Of a stretch of 64,000 nt of DNA, positions 40,935 to 49,648 are shown in pieces. The translations under genes and the position numbers were made by a program. How positions within the stretch are numbered: the stretch's first letter is position 1; every line of letters begins with the position of its first letter. The notes under the pieces are model-generated. The model did not search any database and had not been told where the DNA came from. It was given only the letters and a program-made list of their open reading frames with translations. The stretch spans positions 1 to 64,000 of the forward strand of contig NZ_CABPRU010000009.1 of the NCBI RefSeq assembly GCF_902459705.1, given 5' to 3'. The DNA comes from Pandoraea terrigena. GTDB taxonomy: Bacteria > Pseudomonadota > Gammaproteobacteria > Burkholderiales > Burkholderiaceae.

Positions 40935-41489
40935 ATGATGTCCAAAGAACTGATTTCCCCCCTGGGCGTATGCAAGGCGCAGATGTTTGCGGCCCTCGAC
41001 GCTCACAGGAATTGGGTCGAAAACGTGCAATGTCTGCGGCAAATGCAGCTCAAGGCCGACGAAGGTCTTCTCGAGGCGGACAGGGAACTCACCAACGCCC
41101 TCGAACACGCGCCGGATGTCAGTGCGCTCTTCAATAGCCAGCTCGCCTTCATGAACCGTCAATTGGCCATGCAGAACCTGATCTGGCAAGGATTGGTGAA
41201 AATGAGTGCCCGTGGGCCCACGGTCTGGGCCGAACAGTACTCTGCGGCGCAGAAGGCATGGCAACACCTGCTTTCCGAGGCGTCGGCCGACACGACGGAT
41301 GGGCAAAACCCCGCCAATTGGTGGACCGCGTGGGGTGAACTGACCAAAACGGCGCTGAGCGCGTTCGGCTCACTCCCGGATCAGCTCAATCAGAGCGCAG
41401 GGCAAAGGATTGTCGCCTCGCAAGACGGCATCGACAGGGCTGCGCGGGCGAAACCTGCGACGTCGCCGCCTAACGCCAACCGAGGCTAG
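40935..41489 (+). CDS. Phasin-like protein
   Basis: This 184-residue helical, soluble protein (QLAFMNRQLAMQNLIWQGLV, WAEQYSAAQKAWQHLL) resembles phasins and other polyhydroxyalkanoate-granule proteins. The family match is by general character, not by an unmistakable motif. GGGAGG precedes the first of two adjacent ATGs. Phasins coat storage granules used under oxygen limitation. An alternative is a small stress protein without granule binding. Confidence 0.55.
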   Translation: MMSKELISPLGVCKAQMFAALDAHRNWVENVQCLRQMQLKADEGLLEADRELTNALEHAPDVSALFNSQLAFMNRQLAMQNLIWQGLVKMSARGPTVWAEQYSAAQKAWQHLLSEASADTTDGQNPANWWTAWGELTKTALSAFGSLPDQLNQSAGQRIVASQDGIDRAARAKPATSPPNANRG

Positions 41490-41685
41490 GCAGAGGCCCA
41501 TCGTCACCGTTGGCATGTCAATCGACGGGGGCGTCGAGCCGTGGAAGGTGAATACGACTTTCGATTCGAGCCTCAACGCTCGCCATCCGATGGCTTTCGC
41601 TCGAAGACTCGAAGCGTTGCGAATCGAGCCGTTAGACATCTTCCGCGGATAAGCCCGGGGGCCGTGCGGGCGGCGCTACCGCCCA
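41490..41685 (+). other. Structured non-coding stretch after the phasin-like gene
   Basis: CGATTCG and CAACGCT (41562-41580, separated by 5 nt) are complementary to AGCGTTG-CGAATCG at 41613-41626. They enclose a short hairpin GCCAT-CCG-ATGGC at 41582-41594. This may be the phasin terminator region or part of a folded RNA. No gene seen. Confidence 0.35.
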
Positions 41686-41699
41686 TTGACGTTCGTCAA
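41686..41699 (+). promoter_or_regulatory. FNR-type box ahead of Acg-like gene
   Basis: TTGACgttcGTCAA is a perfectly symmetrical box 89 bp before the GTG start of the nitroreductase-fold gene. Unlike most others here, no good -10 hexamer stands 31 or 51 bp away (TACGCT is at 44 bp), so activity is less certain. Confidence 0.65.
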
Positions 41700-41787
41700 T
41701 GCGCGATCGCGCCCCTTGTATCAGACTTCAGGCAATACGCTAGCTCATCGAGCGCGCGTCGTGGCCCACAGACCGAAGGAGGCTTTC

Positions 41788-42825
41788 GTGCCCCGATCCA
41801 AGGACAACTTGCTGCAAGCGTGGGCCGTTGACGACCAGGTCTTTGCCCGGACCGCGACGGCCGCCGAACGGCTGACGTTCTGCCTCCGATACGCCATTCT
41901 CGCGCCCTCGACGCACAACACGCAGCCGTGGCGCTTCGTCATCAGCGACGATACGGTTCTGTTGTGCGCAGACCGCACCCGCGCACTGCCGGTCAGTGAC
42001 ACCTACGATCGCGAATTGACCATCAGTTGCGGGGCGGCATTGTTCAACCTGCGCGTCGCCCTGAGCCACTTCGGTTGCCCGTATGTCATCCGGATCATGC
42101 CGTCGAGCGCCGAGCCGGACGTGCTCGCCAGTGTGCAAATCTCGGACGAGGGCTTCGTGGACGGGCAGATTGCGGCGCTGTTTGCCGCCATCCCGAATCG
42201 CGTGACCAATCGTCAGGCCTTCGACCCGGCGCCCGTGCCGCCGGCGACGATCGCGTCGTTGCAGGCGGCGGCCGAAGCGGAAGGCGTGCAACTCGCCCCG
42301 ACCGCGAACGACGCCGAACGCTTGCGCTTGGCCGACCTGATCGATCAGGCGGATCGGATCCAGTTGGGGGATCCACGCTTTCGCCGCGAACTGGCGTTGT
42401 GGATCAATGCGTCGCGGCGCGATGACGGCATGGCGAGCTACTCGGCCAGTGCCGCGAGCCTGCTCGACTTCGCGTCGCCGATTCTGGCGACTGTCGTGCG
42501 CACATTTGACGTCGGCGGCGGTTTGGCGGCGAGCCATCGTCGTCTCGTGGAGGGTTCGCCCTTGCTCATCTGCCTGGCAACGCGCTCGGACGACCCTGAA
42601 AATTGGTTGCTCGCCGGGCAGGCCATGCAGCGAGTGTTGCTCACGCTCACGGCGCAGGGGTTCGATGCGTCGTTCCTCAACCAGCCCATTGAAGTCGAGA
42701 CATTGCGCCCCGCCGTCGGCGCGATGACGGGCAGCGGGGACTCGCCACAGGTCCTGCTGCGCGTGGGCCGCGGCCCTTCGCAGGTACATGCGCCACGGCG
42801 CGCGCTCGAAGCGGTCATTTCGTAA
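41788..42825 (+). CDS. Acg-family nitroreductase-fold protein
   Basis: This 345-residue protein of the FMN-dependent nitroreductase superfamily resembles the mycobacterial dormancy protein Acg. The N-terminal signature is APSTHNTQPWRF, and a second half carries LLICLATRSDD and AMQRVLLTLTAQG. The GTG at 41788 has AAGGAGG seven bases upstream; a longer reading frame overlaps the FNR-type box and is rejected. Acg-type proteins may sequester flavin rather than reduce a substrate. It precedes an NRAMP-like gene. Confidence 0.85.
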   Translation: MPRSKDNLLQAWAVDDQVFARTATAAERLTFCLRYAILAPSTHNTQPWRFVISDDTVLLCADRTRALPVSDTYDRELTISCGAALFNLRVALSHFGCPYVIRIMPSSAEPDVLASVQISDEGFVDGQIAALFAAIPNRVTNRQAFDPAPVPPATIASLQAAAEAEGVQLAPTANDAERLRLADLIDQADRIQLGDPRFRRELALWINASRRDDGMASYSASAASLLDFASPILATVVRTFDVGGGLAASHRRLVEGSPLLICLATRSDDPENWLLAGQAMQRVLLTLTAQGFDASFLNQPIEVETLRPAVGAMTGSGDSPQVLLRVGRGPSQVHAPRRALEAVIS

Positions 42826-42899
42826 GCGCGACGTTGCCGGAAATCACGAGCGCGAACCAAGCGTTTGCGCACAAGGCGTCTTGAGTCGCGAGGGCGGAA

Positions 42900-44213
42900 A
42901 TGGGGCTGGAAACACAGGGAGAGCAGGGTGAGCGCTCGCCAATGCTGCTTCAGGGGCTGCGCAAACAGCTGAGCGAACATCCGCTCGGGCACGTGGGTCC
43001 CGGACTCATCACAGGCGTTGCGGACGACGACCCGAGCGGTGTCGTCACCTACACCCAGGCGGGCGCGCAGTATGGTTTCAACATGCTATGGGCCATGCCG
43101 CTCGCATTCCCGTTGATGGCAGCCATGCAGTTGATCTGTGCGCGCATCGGCCGTGTCACGGGCAAGGGCCTTGCCGCCAATATCGAAACGGCGTTTCCGC
43201 CGATCGTCCTGCGGGGCGTGGTCATCCTGCTCCTTCTTGCCAATACGCTCAATATTGCCGCCGATCTGGCCGCGATGGGCGAGGTGGCGGAGCTGACCAG
43301 CGGCATCGATCGGCATTGGATGACCATTGGCTTTGCGCTCGGCTCGCTGCTCCTGCAGGTCTTTGTGCCGTATCACCGCTACGTTGTCTTCCTCAAGTGG
43401 TTGACCGTGTCGCTGCTCGCCTACGCCGCCGTTCTGCTGACGGTGCACGTGCCGTGGCGAACCGTCGCGCTGCGCACGCTGTGGCCCGAGCTGAGAATCG
43501 ATTCGGCGAGCGCTGCCGTCATCGTCGGCGTGTTCGGCACGACCATCAGCCCCTATCTCTTCTTCTGGCAAACGTCGGAGGAAGTCGAGGAAATGGGAAG
43601 GAACCCCGCTGCGCGACCGCTCAAGGACGATAACGTTGCCGCCCGCGGCGAGCTTCGGCGAATCGGATGGGACACCTGGACAGGGATGTTCTATTCGGAC
43701 ATCACAGCCTATTTCGTCATCCTGGCGACCGCCGTGACGCTTCATGCGAGTGGCATCCGGAGCATCGAAACGGCGGCGCAGGCGGCCAGTGCGTTGCGGC
43801 CGCTGGCGGGGAACCTGGCGTGCGTCCTGTTCAGCGTCGGAATCGTCAGCGTGGGCCTGATCGGTGTGCCGGTGCTGGCCGGGTCCGGCGCCTATGCCAT
43901 GGCGGAGGCCATGCACTGGAACGAGGGGCTCGAGCGCACGCCGAGCGCGGCGCACGGCTTCTACGGCATCATCACGATCAGCATGCTCGCCGCCACCGGC
44001 ATTCAGTATTCGCCGATCAGCCCGATGAAGGCGTTGTTCTGGAGCGCCGTCATCAACGGAGTCGTGGCCGTGCCGCTGATGATCGTGGTTCTGCTGCTGG
44101 CAGCGAGAAAATCGGTGATGGGCCAATTCACGGCAAGCTGGCCCATCCTCGCGTTGGGATGGATCGCCGCAGCGGTGATGGGGGCCGCCGCCGTGGCCAT
44201 GCTGCTGATATAG
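42900..44213 (+). CDS. NRAMP-family divalent metal transporter, divergent
   Basis: This 437-residue inner-membrane protein has about 11 hydrophobic segments of the NRAMP fold. The TM1 motif reads DDDPSG where manganese/iron NRAMPs have DPGN, and the TM6 region reads GTTISPYLFFWQ without the usual MPH methionine-histidine. Those residues bind the metal, so the substrate may not be manganese; magnesium, as in NRAMP-related magnesium transporters, is one possibility. The start ATG follows GAGGGCGGAA. Confidence 0.78.
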   Translation: MGLETQGEQGERSPMLLQGLRKQLSEHPLGHVGPGLITGVADDDPSGVVTYTQAGAQYGFNMLWAMPLAFPLMAAMQLICARIGRVTGKGLAANIETAFPPIVLRGVVILLLLANTLNIAADLAAMGEVAELTSGIDRHWMTIGFALGSLLLQVFVPYHRYVVFLKWLTVSLLAYAAVLLTVHVPWRTVALRTLWPELRIDSASAAVIVGVFGTTISPYLFFWQTSEEVEEMGRNPAARPLKDDNVAARGELRRIGWDTWTGMFYSDITAYFVILATAVTLHASGIRSIETAAQAASALRPLAGNLACVLFSVGIVSVGLIGVPVLAGSGAYAMAEAMHWNEGLERTPSAAHGFYGIITISMLAATGIQYSPISPMKALFWSAVINGVVAVPLMIVVLLLAARKSVMGQFTASWPILALGWIAAAVMGAAAVAMLLI

Positions 44214-44228
44214 CAAGAACGCGACGGC

Positions 44229-44264
44229 GCCCCGCAGTCGCGAACGCGCCGGCGACTGCGGGGC
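44229..44264. terminator. Bidirectional hairpin between convergent genes
   Basis: A perfect 13-bp stem (GCCCCGCAGTCGC at 44229-44241 and its complement at 44252-44264) with a 10-nt loop lies between the convergent transporter and usp genes. There is no T-tract on either strand. It probably ends both transcripts or protects their 3' ends. Confidence 0.7.
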
Positions 44265-44273
44265 CGGATTGCG

Positions 44274-45101
44274 TCAGTGCGACAGCAGCACCGGCGTGGA
44301 CATGTGCTTGAGGATCGTGCGCGTTGCGCCGCCGAAGACCAGTTCGCGCGTCGGACCATGCCCGTAGGCACCCATGACCAGCAAGTCCGCGTCGTACTCC
44401 TCGGTCACGGTCAACAACTGAACGCCATCGCTGGCTTCGGTATCCTGCCGGATCGCCACGGGCTTCGCGCGCAGCCCGTGCTTCTCCAACAGTTGCACAA
44501 TCTCGGCAAGTGACGGGTCGTCGCCTGCCGGCGAGCGGTTGATGCCCACCACGAAGATGTCCTGGGCACGCCCGAGCAGTTGCCACGCGTCACCGACAGC
44601 ACGTCGCGCCTCGCGCGAGCCGTTCCACGCAATCACGATCCGTCGGATTTCCTGCGGCAGGGTTACGTTGTGCGGGAGTCCAAGCACGGGTACGCCCGCC
44701 GAGACGATGACCTCTCCGAGACCATCCACACCCAGTGCGGCGACACCACCCGGCGCGTCGGGCTGGCCGACGATGCAAAGATCGGTGGCCTTGGCAAAAT
44801 TGGACAGGATCGTCGTTGGCGCGCCGAACGGGGCATGCCAGTCGCCGACAATATCGTGTTCCGCACAGATTTCCTGGAACAGCTTCTCTGCCGCGTGCAA
44901 AGCCTCCTGTGAGCGCGCCTCCGTTCGGTGGTGATCTCCGGACGATTCACGTTGGCCGGCATGCACAGTGCCTGGCCGATGGGGCAGATAGAGTCCGGCG
45001 AGACTGGCATCATGCTGGCGGGCGAGCAGCCCGCTGAAGCGTAGGCGTGCGGCGCTCGTCGCGGTGTCGTCCACATGGACACAAATTCTCCGTAAGCTCA
45101 T
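44274..45101 (-). CDS. Tandem-domain universal stress protein
   Basis: This 275-residue protein has two UspA-like halves. The N-terminal half (RRICVHVDDTATSAARL) has lost the glycine-rich ATP loop, while the C-terminal half keeps it (GAYGHGPTRELVFGGATRTIL). The start ATG at 45101 has GGAGGAAAG upstream. The gene reads away from a pair of FNR-type boxes; minus-strand TATAAC is 50 bp from the nearer box centre. Confidence 0.9.
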   Translation of the reverse strand: MSLRRICVHVDDTATSAARLRFSGLLARQHDASLAGLYLPHRPGTVHAGQRESSGDHHRTEARSQEALHAAEKLFQEICAEHDIVGDWHAPFGAPTTILSNFAKATDLCIVGQPDAPGGVAALGVDGLGEVIVSAGVPVLGLPHNVTLPQEIRRIVIAWNGSREARRAVGDAWQLLGRAQDIFVVGINRSPAGDDPSLAEIVQLLEKHGLRAKPVAIRQDTEASDGVQLLTVTEEYDADLLVMGAYGHGPTRELVFGGATRTILKHMSTPVLLSH

Positions 45102-45218
45102 TTCTTTCCTCCTCGCATGGGTGACCCGCGCATTCGCCTGCGATAGGGCGGAATGCCGCACAGGCATGATTTGTTATAACGCGGCAAATCCATTGGGGGC
45201 AGGATTCCCGCGATCGGG

Positions 45219-45232
45219 TTGATGCGAATCAA
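45219..45232 (-). promoter_or_regulatory. Perfect FNR box, Usp side
   Basis: TTGATgcgaATCAA is an exact match to the FNR consensus. Minus-strand TATAAC, read from 45173-45178, is centred 50 bp away, the class I geometry for the usp gene that starts at 45101. Confidence 0.85.
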
Positions 45233-45273
45233 GGTCGCACGCCTTGCATGCGGCGCGCGTTCCCTGCGCGAAG

Positions 45274-45287
45274 TTGACGTCGGTCAA
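45274..45287 (+). promoter_or_regulatory. FNR-type box, BON side
   Basis: TTGACgtcgGTCAA is symmetrical. TAATCT at 45328-45333 is centred 50 bp downstream of the box centre, again class I geometry, ahead of the BON-domain gene at 45414. The two boxes are 55 bp apart, so each divergent gene has its own. Confidence 0.8.
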
Positions 45288-45413
45288 GCGCGGTCGAGAG
45301 AAGCCGGCAAAGCGCACGGCAAGGCGTTAATCTGAAATAACCCGGCGCGATCCCCGGCAAGCGTCAGCGACGTTTGCGATGGCGCCATCGATTTCACGGC
45401 ACGGAGTTTCCCC

Positions 45414-46067
45414 ATGAAGACAGATGCGCAACTGCAACGCGACGTGATGGACGAACTCGCGCGCGACACCAACATCCACGCGAGTGAAATTGGCGTCGAG
45501 GTGCGCGACGGCATCGTCACGCTCTCAGGAGACGTCGCGAGTTTCTTTGAAAAGTGCGAGGCCGAGCGTGTCGCGGCCAAGGTCGCGGGGGCCCGGGCGA
45601 TTGTCATCGGACTGGAAGTCGTTCCCATGTCGAAGGACCGCCATACGGATACCGACATTGCGAGAGCGGCGCTTGCCGTATTGAAGTGGCACGCCGGCCT
45701 CCCGGACGACGGCATGCACGTGAAGGTCGAGAACGGCTGGGTCACCCTCGCGGGCGACGTCGAGACCTACACGCAGCGCGTGTTGGCGGAGAGCGCCGTC
45801 CGGACGCTGCGTGGCGTCAAGGGCGTCATCAATGACATCAAGGTGCTCAGCGGCCCGCATCGCACGGAAATCGCCGGACATATCGCCGCCGCGCTGGCGC
45901 GTCAGGCCCAGCGTGAAGTGCGCCACCTCGACATCTCGGTATTGGGCAATGGCGAAGTGCTGCTGACCGGCACCGTGCATTCGCTCGCGGAAAAGGAAGC
46001 CATTCGGGGCGCCGCGATGACCACACACGGCGTATGTGCCGTCGTGGATCGGCTGACAGTCGAATAA
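45414..46067 (+). CDS. Triple BON-domain protein
   Basis: This 217-residue protein is made of three BON repeats of about 65 residues each. Characteristic strands are VEVRDGIVTLSGDV, VKVENGWVTLAGDV and ISVLGNGEVLLTGTV. BON domains bind phospholipid or hydrophobic ligands. No signal peptide is present, so the protein is predicted to be cytoplasmic, unlike OsmY. It is the first gene of a likely BON-PNPOx-usp operon behind a FNR-type box. Confidence 0.88.
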   Translation: MKTDAQLQRDVMDELARDTNIHASEIGVEVRDGIVTLSGDVASFFEKCEAERVAAKVAGARAIVIGLEVVPMSKDRHTDTDIARAALAVLKWHAGLPDDGMHVKVENGWVTLAGDVETYTQRVLAESAVRTLRGVKGVINDIKVLSGPHRTEIAGHIAAALARQAQREVRHLDISVLGNGEVLLTGTVHSLAEKEAIRGAAMTTHGVCAVVDRLTVE

Positions 46068-46133
46068 GCGTGTCCGGCGATGTCCACGGCGCGACGCTCG
46101 TAACGCGAACACGATAGACGCAGGAGAAGCCTG

Positions 46134-46607
46134 ATGAACGCAGACCTGGAGGCCGTCATCCTGGACGTGCTGGACGCGTGCCGGGAGTTGTCGCTCGCGA
46201 CGCTCATGGCGGACGGGAACACGCAGTCCGATGTCGTTTGTTTCGTCCATCACGGGCTCGACATCTATTTCGCCACCGGGCGCGATAGCCGCAAGATGGG
46301 GAACATCGAGCGCGCCGCGCAAGTCTCGTTCTGTCTTTACAAGCCCTATGTCGGATGGCCGGACATCAAGGCGCTGTCGGCTCACGCGTTTGCCGAAATC
46401 CTGCCGGACGAATCGGCCGAGCGTCTACTGGCGATGCGACTGCTAGACGAGCGTTTTCCGGACGCATGGACCCGTGTTCCCGAACACGGATCAAACCGAT
46501 CCACCATCGTGAAGCTCGAATGCTGGGCGATTCAGGTGCTGGACTACAGCCGCGGGTTCGGCCATGCCGATATCGTTACCGTCCCATCGAAACGTCGCTG
46601 CGACTAG
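46134..46607 (+). CDS. PNPOx-like flavin-binding protein
   Basis: This 157-residue protein has the pyridoxamine 5'-phosphate oxidase-like split-barrel fold (LSLATLMADG, VCFVHHGLDIYFATGRDSRKMGNI). Such proteins bind FMN or F420 and act as small reductases or stress proteins; none of the residues that define true PNPOx activity were recognised. AGGAGAAG precedes the ATG. It lies 66 bp after the BON gene and 44 bp before a usp gene. Confidence 0.8.
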   Translation: MNADLEAVILDVLDACRELSLATLMADGNTQSDVVCFVHHGLDIYFATGRDSRKMGNIERAAQVSFCLYKPYVGWPDIKALSAHAFAEILPDESAERLLAMRLLDERFPDAWTRVPEHGSNRSTIVKLECWAIQVLDYSRGFGHADIVTVPSKRRCD

Positions 46608-46651
46608 TGGCGGCCTCGCCGGCTGAGTCATCGCAAAAAGGGGAAGGGATC

Positions 46652-47113
46652 ATGTACCGCAACATTCTGGTGGCGTTCGATGCCAGCCCACCTTCGGAAA
46701 CCGCCTTGACCCATGCCGCCCGGCTCGCCAAGGCGCTAGGCGCGAGCCTTCGCGTCGCTTACGTCGAAGTCGACCCGGCGCTCTATTTCCCCTTGATGGC
46801 TGCGGTGCTGCCGTCGGTCGCCGACATGCAGAATGCGCTCAATGCCGAGACGATGGCGGTTCGGGAAGCGGCATTGGACATCCTGGCACGTGAGGGCGTG
46901 GCGGCCGATTTCGCGACACTGCCCTTGATGGACAGCCATATGCACATTGCCGATCGGGTGCTGACGGAGGCCCGGCGCGTTGATGCGGACCTCGTGGTTA
47001 CCGGCTCGCACGGCCACCGGGGCCTCGCGCGCGTCGCGCTCGGGAGCGAGGCCAATCGCATGCTTCAGCACGCCGACCGGCCCGTTCTCATCGTGAAGTT
47101 GCCGCGTCCGTAG
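46652..47113 (+). CDS. Universal stress protein (single UspA domain)
   Basis: This 153-residue UspA protein starts with YRNILVAFDASPPSETAL and has the ATP loop GSHGHRGLARVALGSEANRML. GGGGAAGGG stands before the ATG. It is the third gene of the BON-PNPOx-usp group, probably FNR controlled, and is convergent with another usp gene 32 bp away. Confidence 0.92.
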   Translation: MYRNILVAFDASPPSETALTHAARLAKALGASLRVAYVEVDPALYFPLMAAVLPSVADMQNALNAETMAVREAALDILAREGVAADFATLPLMDSHMHIADRVLTEARRVDADLVVTGSHGHRGLARVALGSEANRMLQHADRPVLIVKLPRP

Positions 47114-47145
47114 CGCGCGCCTGATCACCGACCGCCTGGTGACGG

Positions 47146-48105
47146 TCAGCCGGCCTGATTGACGACCAGCAGCGGGCGATCGATCACGCGCGCAACCCGT
47201 TCGTTCTCGTGACCGTTGAACCACGAGAACAACCCATGACGATCCTGCGCACCCACGACCACGAGATCCGCATCCCATTCCTGCGATTCCCGCAGGAGGG
47301 CGGCGGCCACGTCTTCCGTCAGACGCGTGTGCGACACACGGCTCTCGATTTCGCCCTTGGCGCCCAGTTCGGTCATGATCGCCATGGCATGTTTGAGCGC
47401 GTTTGCGGCCCGAGGAACGTCGGGCGCCGACGAAAGAAGGGATTTCTTCAGTTCTGACACGTCTACGCCTCGATCCTCGACGTAAAGGGCCAGCAGGTTG
47501 GAATGCGGCGGGGCGACTTGCATCCCCACGCGCACGGCGTGCAGCGACGCCTCGCTACCGTCGACGGCAAACAGGATCCGGCGCGCGTGGTGCAACGACG
47601 ATTCGGTCGCTTTCCTGGGAATCATGAGAATGGAGCGGTGCGTGTGCTCGGCCAGCGCAGCCGAAACCTTGGTGGTCAGCAGGGTGGCTATGCCGGCGGC
47701 GGGTTCGGCACCGACAACGACCAGATCGGCATTCCATTCCTCGGCCACGCGGGCAATGCCCGCCGAGATTTCGCGATTGCCCAGCGCAGGCCCCAGCAGA
47801 CGCTTGTGCACCTGTGCGCCGGTACGCTGCAGGTTGGCCTGTGCGCCCTCCAGCGCGACGAGTTCGTCGCGCCGGAGTTCGTCGAACGCTGCGCTGACAT
47901 CGGCCTTCGTTCGCGAGTGCGGTGTCAGGTACGCCTCTGGATCCTCGAAGAATCCCAATACCAGCACTTGCGTGTCTGGCGAACAAAAGTGCGCGGTGTA
48001 CGGAATGGCGTTCAGCGACGCGCCGCTGGGATCGACGGCAACGAGGATCCGCCGGAATGGCTTGGGAAAGCCGTGTGGCGACAGTAGTTGGGAGACGGGT
48101 TCCAT
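47146..48105 (-). CDS. Tandem-domain universal stress protein
   Basis: This 319-residue protein has two UspA domains (FRRILVAVDPSGASLNA and RRILFAVDGSEASLHA). The C-terminal loop GAQDRHGLFSWFNGHENERV departs from the canonical G-x2-G-x9-GS, so nucleotide binding is doubtful in that half. It is transcribed away from the MgtC-like gene. The 152-bp gap shows a TATGCTATA-like element on each strand and no FNR-type box. Confidence 0.88.
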   Translation of the reverse strand: MEPVSQLLSPHGFPKPFRRILVAVDPSGASLNAIPYTAHFCSPDTQVLVLGFFEDPEAYLTPHSRTKADVSAAFDELRRDELVALEGAQANLQRTGAQVHKRLLGPALGNREISAGIARVAEEWNADLVVVGAEPAAGIATLLTTKVSAALAEHTHRSILMIPRKATESSLHHARRILFAVDGSEASLHAVRVGMQVAPPHSNLLALYVEDRGVDVSELKKSLLSSAPDVPRAANALKHAMAIMTELGAKGEIESRVSHTRLTEDVAAALLRESQEWDADLVVVGAQDRHGLFSWFNGHENERVARVIDRPLLVVNQAG

Positions 48106-48257
48106 GGTCGAAGTCGCCGGACAGGGCGATCCTGGTCGATGAATGGTTTATAGCATAGCGGGAACACGGGCCGTGGCGTTGCGCTCGATCAACGTTGCGC
48201 GCCACGACGCGCCGCCGACGCTCTCTATCACTTATGCTATACCGTGCACTGAGCGTT

Positions 48258-49523
48258 ATGAACGGGCGCGCGATGACCGAAGCTATGCTCGAAATTATGC
48301 CGTATGCGACCGCACTGGCGATCGGCCTGCTTATCGGTGCCGAACGCGAGCGGCGTAAGGGCGCGACCCATGAGCGTGCGGCGGCGGGCATCCGGACGTT
48401 TGCCCTGACGGCCGTCCTGGGCGCGACAGCAATGGCGTTGGGGGGCATTTGGCTCTTGGCGGCCGTGGTGCTGGCGCTCAGCGCCGTGCTGATTGCGGCC
48501 TACCTACGCCCACACAATGACCCGGGGATCACGACCGAGGTTTCGCTGATCCTGACACTGCTGCTCGGCGCGATGGCGCAACACAACCCCACCTTGACGG
48601 TCGCCATCGCCGTGGCCGTCGCGAGCGTGATGCAGGTACGGTTTCGCTTGCATCGCCTGGTGACGCGCGTTGTGACGGACGCCGAATTACAGGATGTCCT
48701 GCTGCTCGCGGTGGCCGCCCTCGTGATTCTGCCAATTTTGCCGAATCGGCCTATCGATGTCTTCCAGTCGGTCAATCCGTCCACGATATGGCGCTTTACG
48801 GTCGTCATGCTCTCCATCGCCGTGATTGGCCACTTTGCGCAACGCGCACTCGGGCCGAGTGCGGGATTTCCGGTCACGGGGCTGGTGTCCGGGTTCGCGT
48901 CCAGCATCGCCACCATCAGCACGATGGGCACGCAGGCCAGGCAAAACCCGGCGTTGTTGCTGCCCGCCGCGGCGGGGGCCGTGCTCTCCAGCATTTCGAC
49001 CATGGTGCAGTTGGCCATCGTGATCGGGACGATCTTTCCGACCGTGCTGATTCACCTTGCATTGCCTCTCGGTGCAGGTGCCGTTGCCGCCCTGTCATAC
49101 GGGCTTTGGGCACTTTGGCGCGCGAGCCGGTGCGCCGCGCCGCAAACGGTGCACATCGGGACCGCCATCGATTTGAAATCCGCCCTGGTGCTGACCCTGA
49201 GTGTGTCCGCCGTCATGCTCGCCTCGGGGGCGCTCTCGCATTGGTTCGGGAAGTCGGGCTTACTGGCGGTCGCCATGGTGGGCGGCCTGGCCGACGCCCA
49301 TTCCGTCGCGGCCAGCACGGCCTCGCTGGCCGCACAGGGCAGGCTGAGTGTTGCGGATGCTGGCCTTCCGATATTGGCGGGCGCCTCGACGAACGCCGTC
49401 GTCAAAGGGATTGCGGCGCTGGTGTCCGGGGGGCCACGCTTCGCTAAACTCGTCGTTCCGGGCATCGCGCTGGTGGTCGCCGCGATCTGGCTTGCTTATC
49501 TCTTCGCGCCGTCGATACCATGA
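48258..49523 (+). CDS. MgtC/SapB plus DUF4010 membrane protein
   Basis: This 421-residue inner-membrane protein has an N-terminal MgtC-like part (ALAIGLLIGAERERRKG, GIRTFALTAVLGA) and a longer C-terminal DUF4010-type membrane domain (GFASSIATISTMG, LADAHSVAASTASLA). Full-length members of this type are of unknown function; the MgtC link to magnesium limitation is only by family. Start ATGs at 48258 and 48273 are both possible. A TATGCT hexamer at 48233-48238 is a likely -10. Confidence 0.8.
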   Translation: MNGRAMTEAMLEIMPYATALAIGLLIGAERERRKGATHERAAAGIRTFALTAVLGATAMALGGIWLLAAVVLALSAVLIAAYLRPHNDPGITTEVSLILTLLLGAMAQHNPTLTVAIAVAVASVMQVRFRLHRLVTRVVTDAELQDVLLLAVAALVILPILPNRPIDVFQSVNPSTIWRFTVVMLSIAVIGHFAQRALGPSAGFPVTGLVSGFASSIATISTMGTQARQNPALLLPAAAGAVLSSISTMVQLAIVIGTIFPTVLIHLALPLGAGAVAALSYGLWALWRASRCAAPQTVHIGTAIDLKSALVLTLSVSAVMLASGALSHWFGKSGLLAVAMVGGLADAHSVAASTASLAAQGRLSVADAGLPILAGASTNAVVKGIAALVSGGPRFAKLVVPGIALVVAAIWLAYLFAPSIP

Positions 49524-49541
49524 CCGGCGCCAAGGTTTCTC

Positions 49542-49555
49542 TTGACGTCAGTCAA
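49542..49555 (+). promoter_or_regulatory. FNR-type box ahead of hsp20
   Basis: TTGACgtcaGTCAA is symmetrical. TAGATT at 49577-49582 is centred 31 bp downstream, exact class II geometry. The Hsp20 ATG is at 49649. Confidence 0.82.
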
Positions 49556-49648
49556 TTCGCCGGCGCCAGCGCGTTCTAGATTAGACAACGTGCGACATGG
49601 ATCGCAGCCCCCTGGGCGCGCCGCGCCCCTCATCCCACGGAGTCAGTC

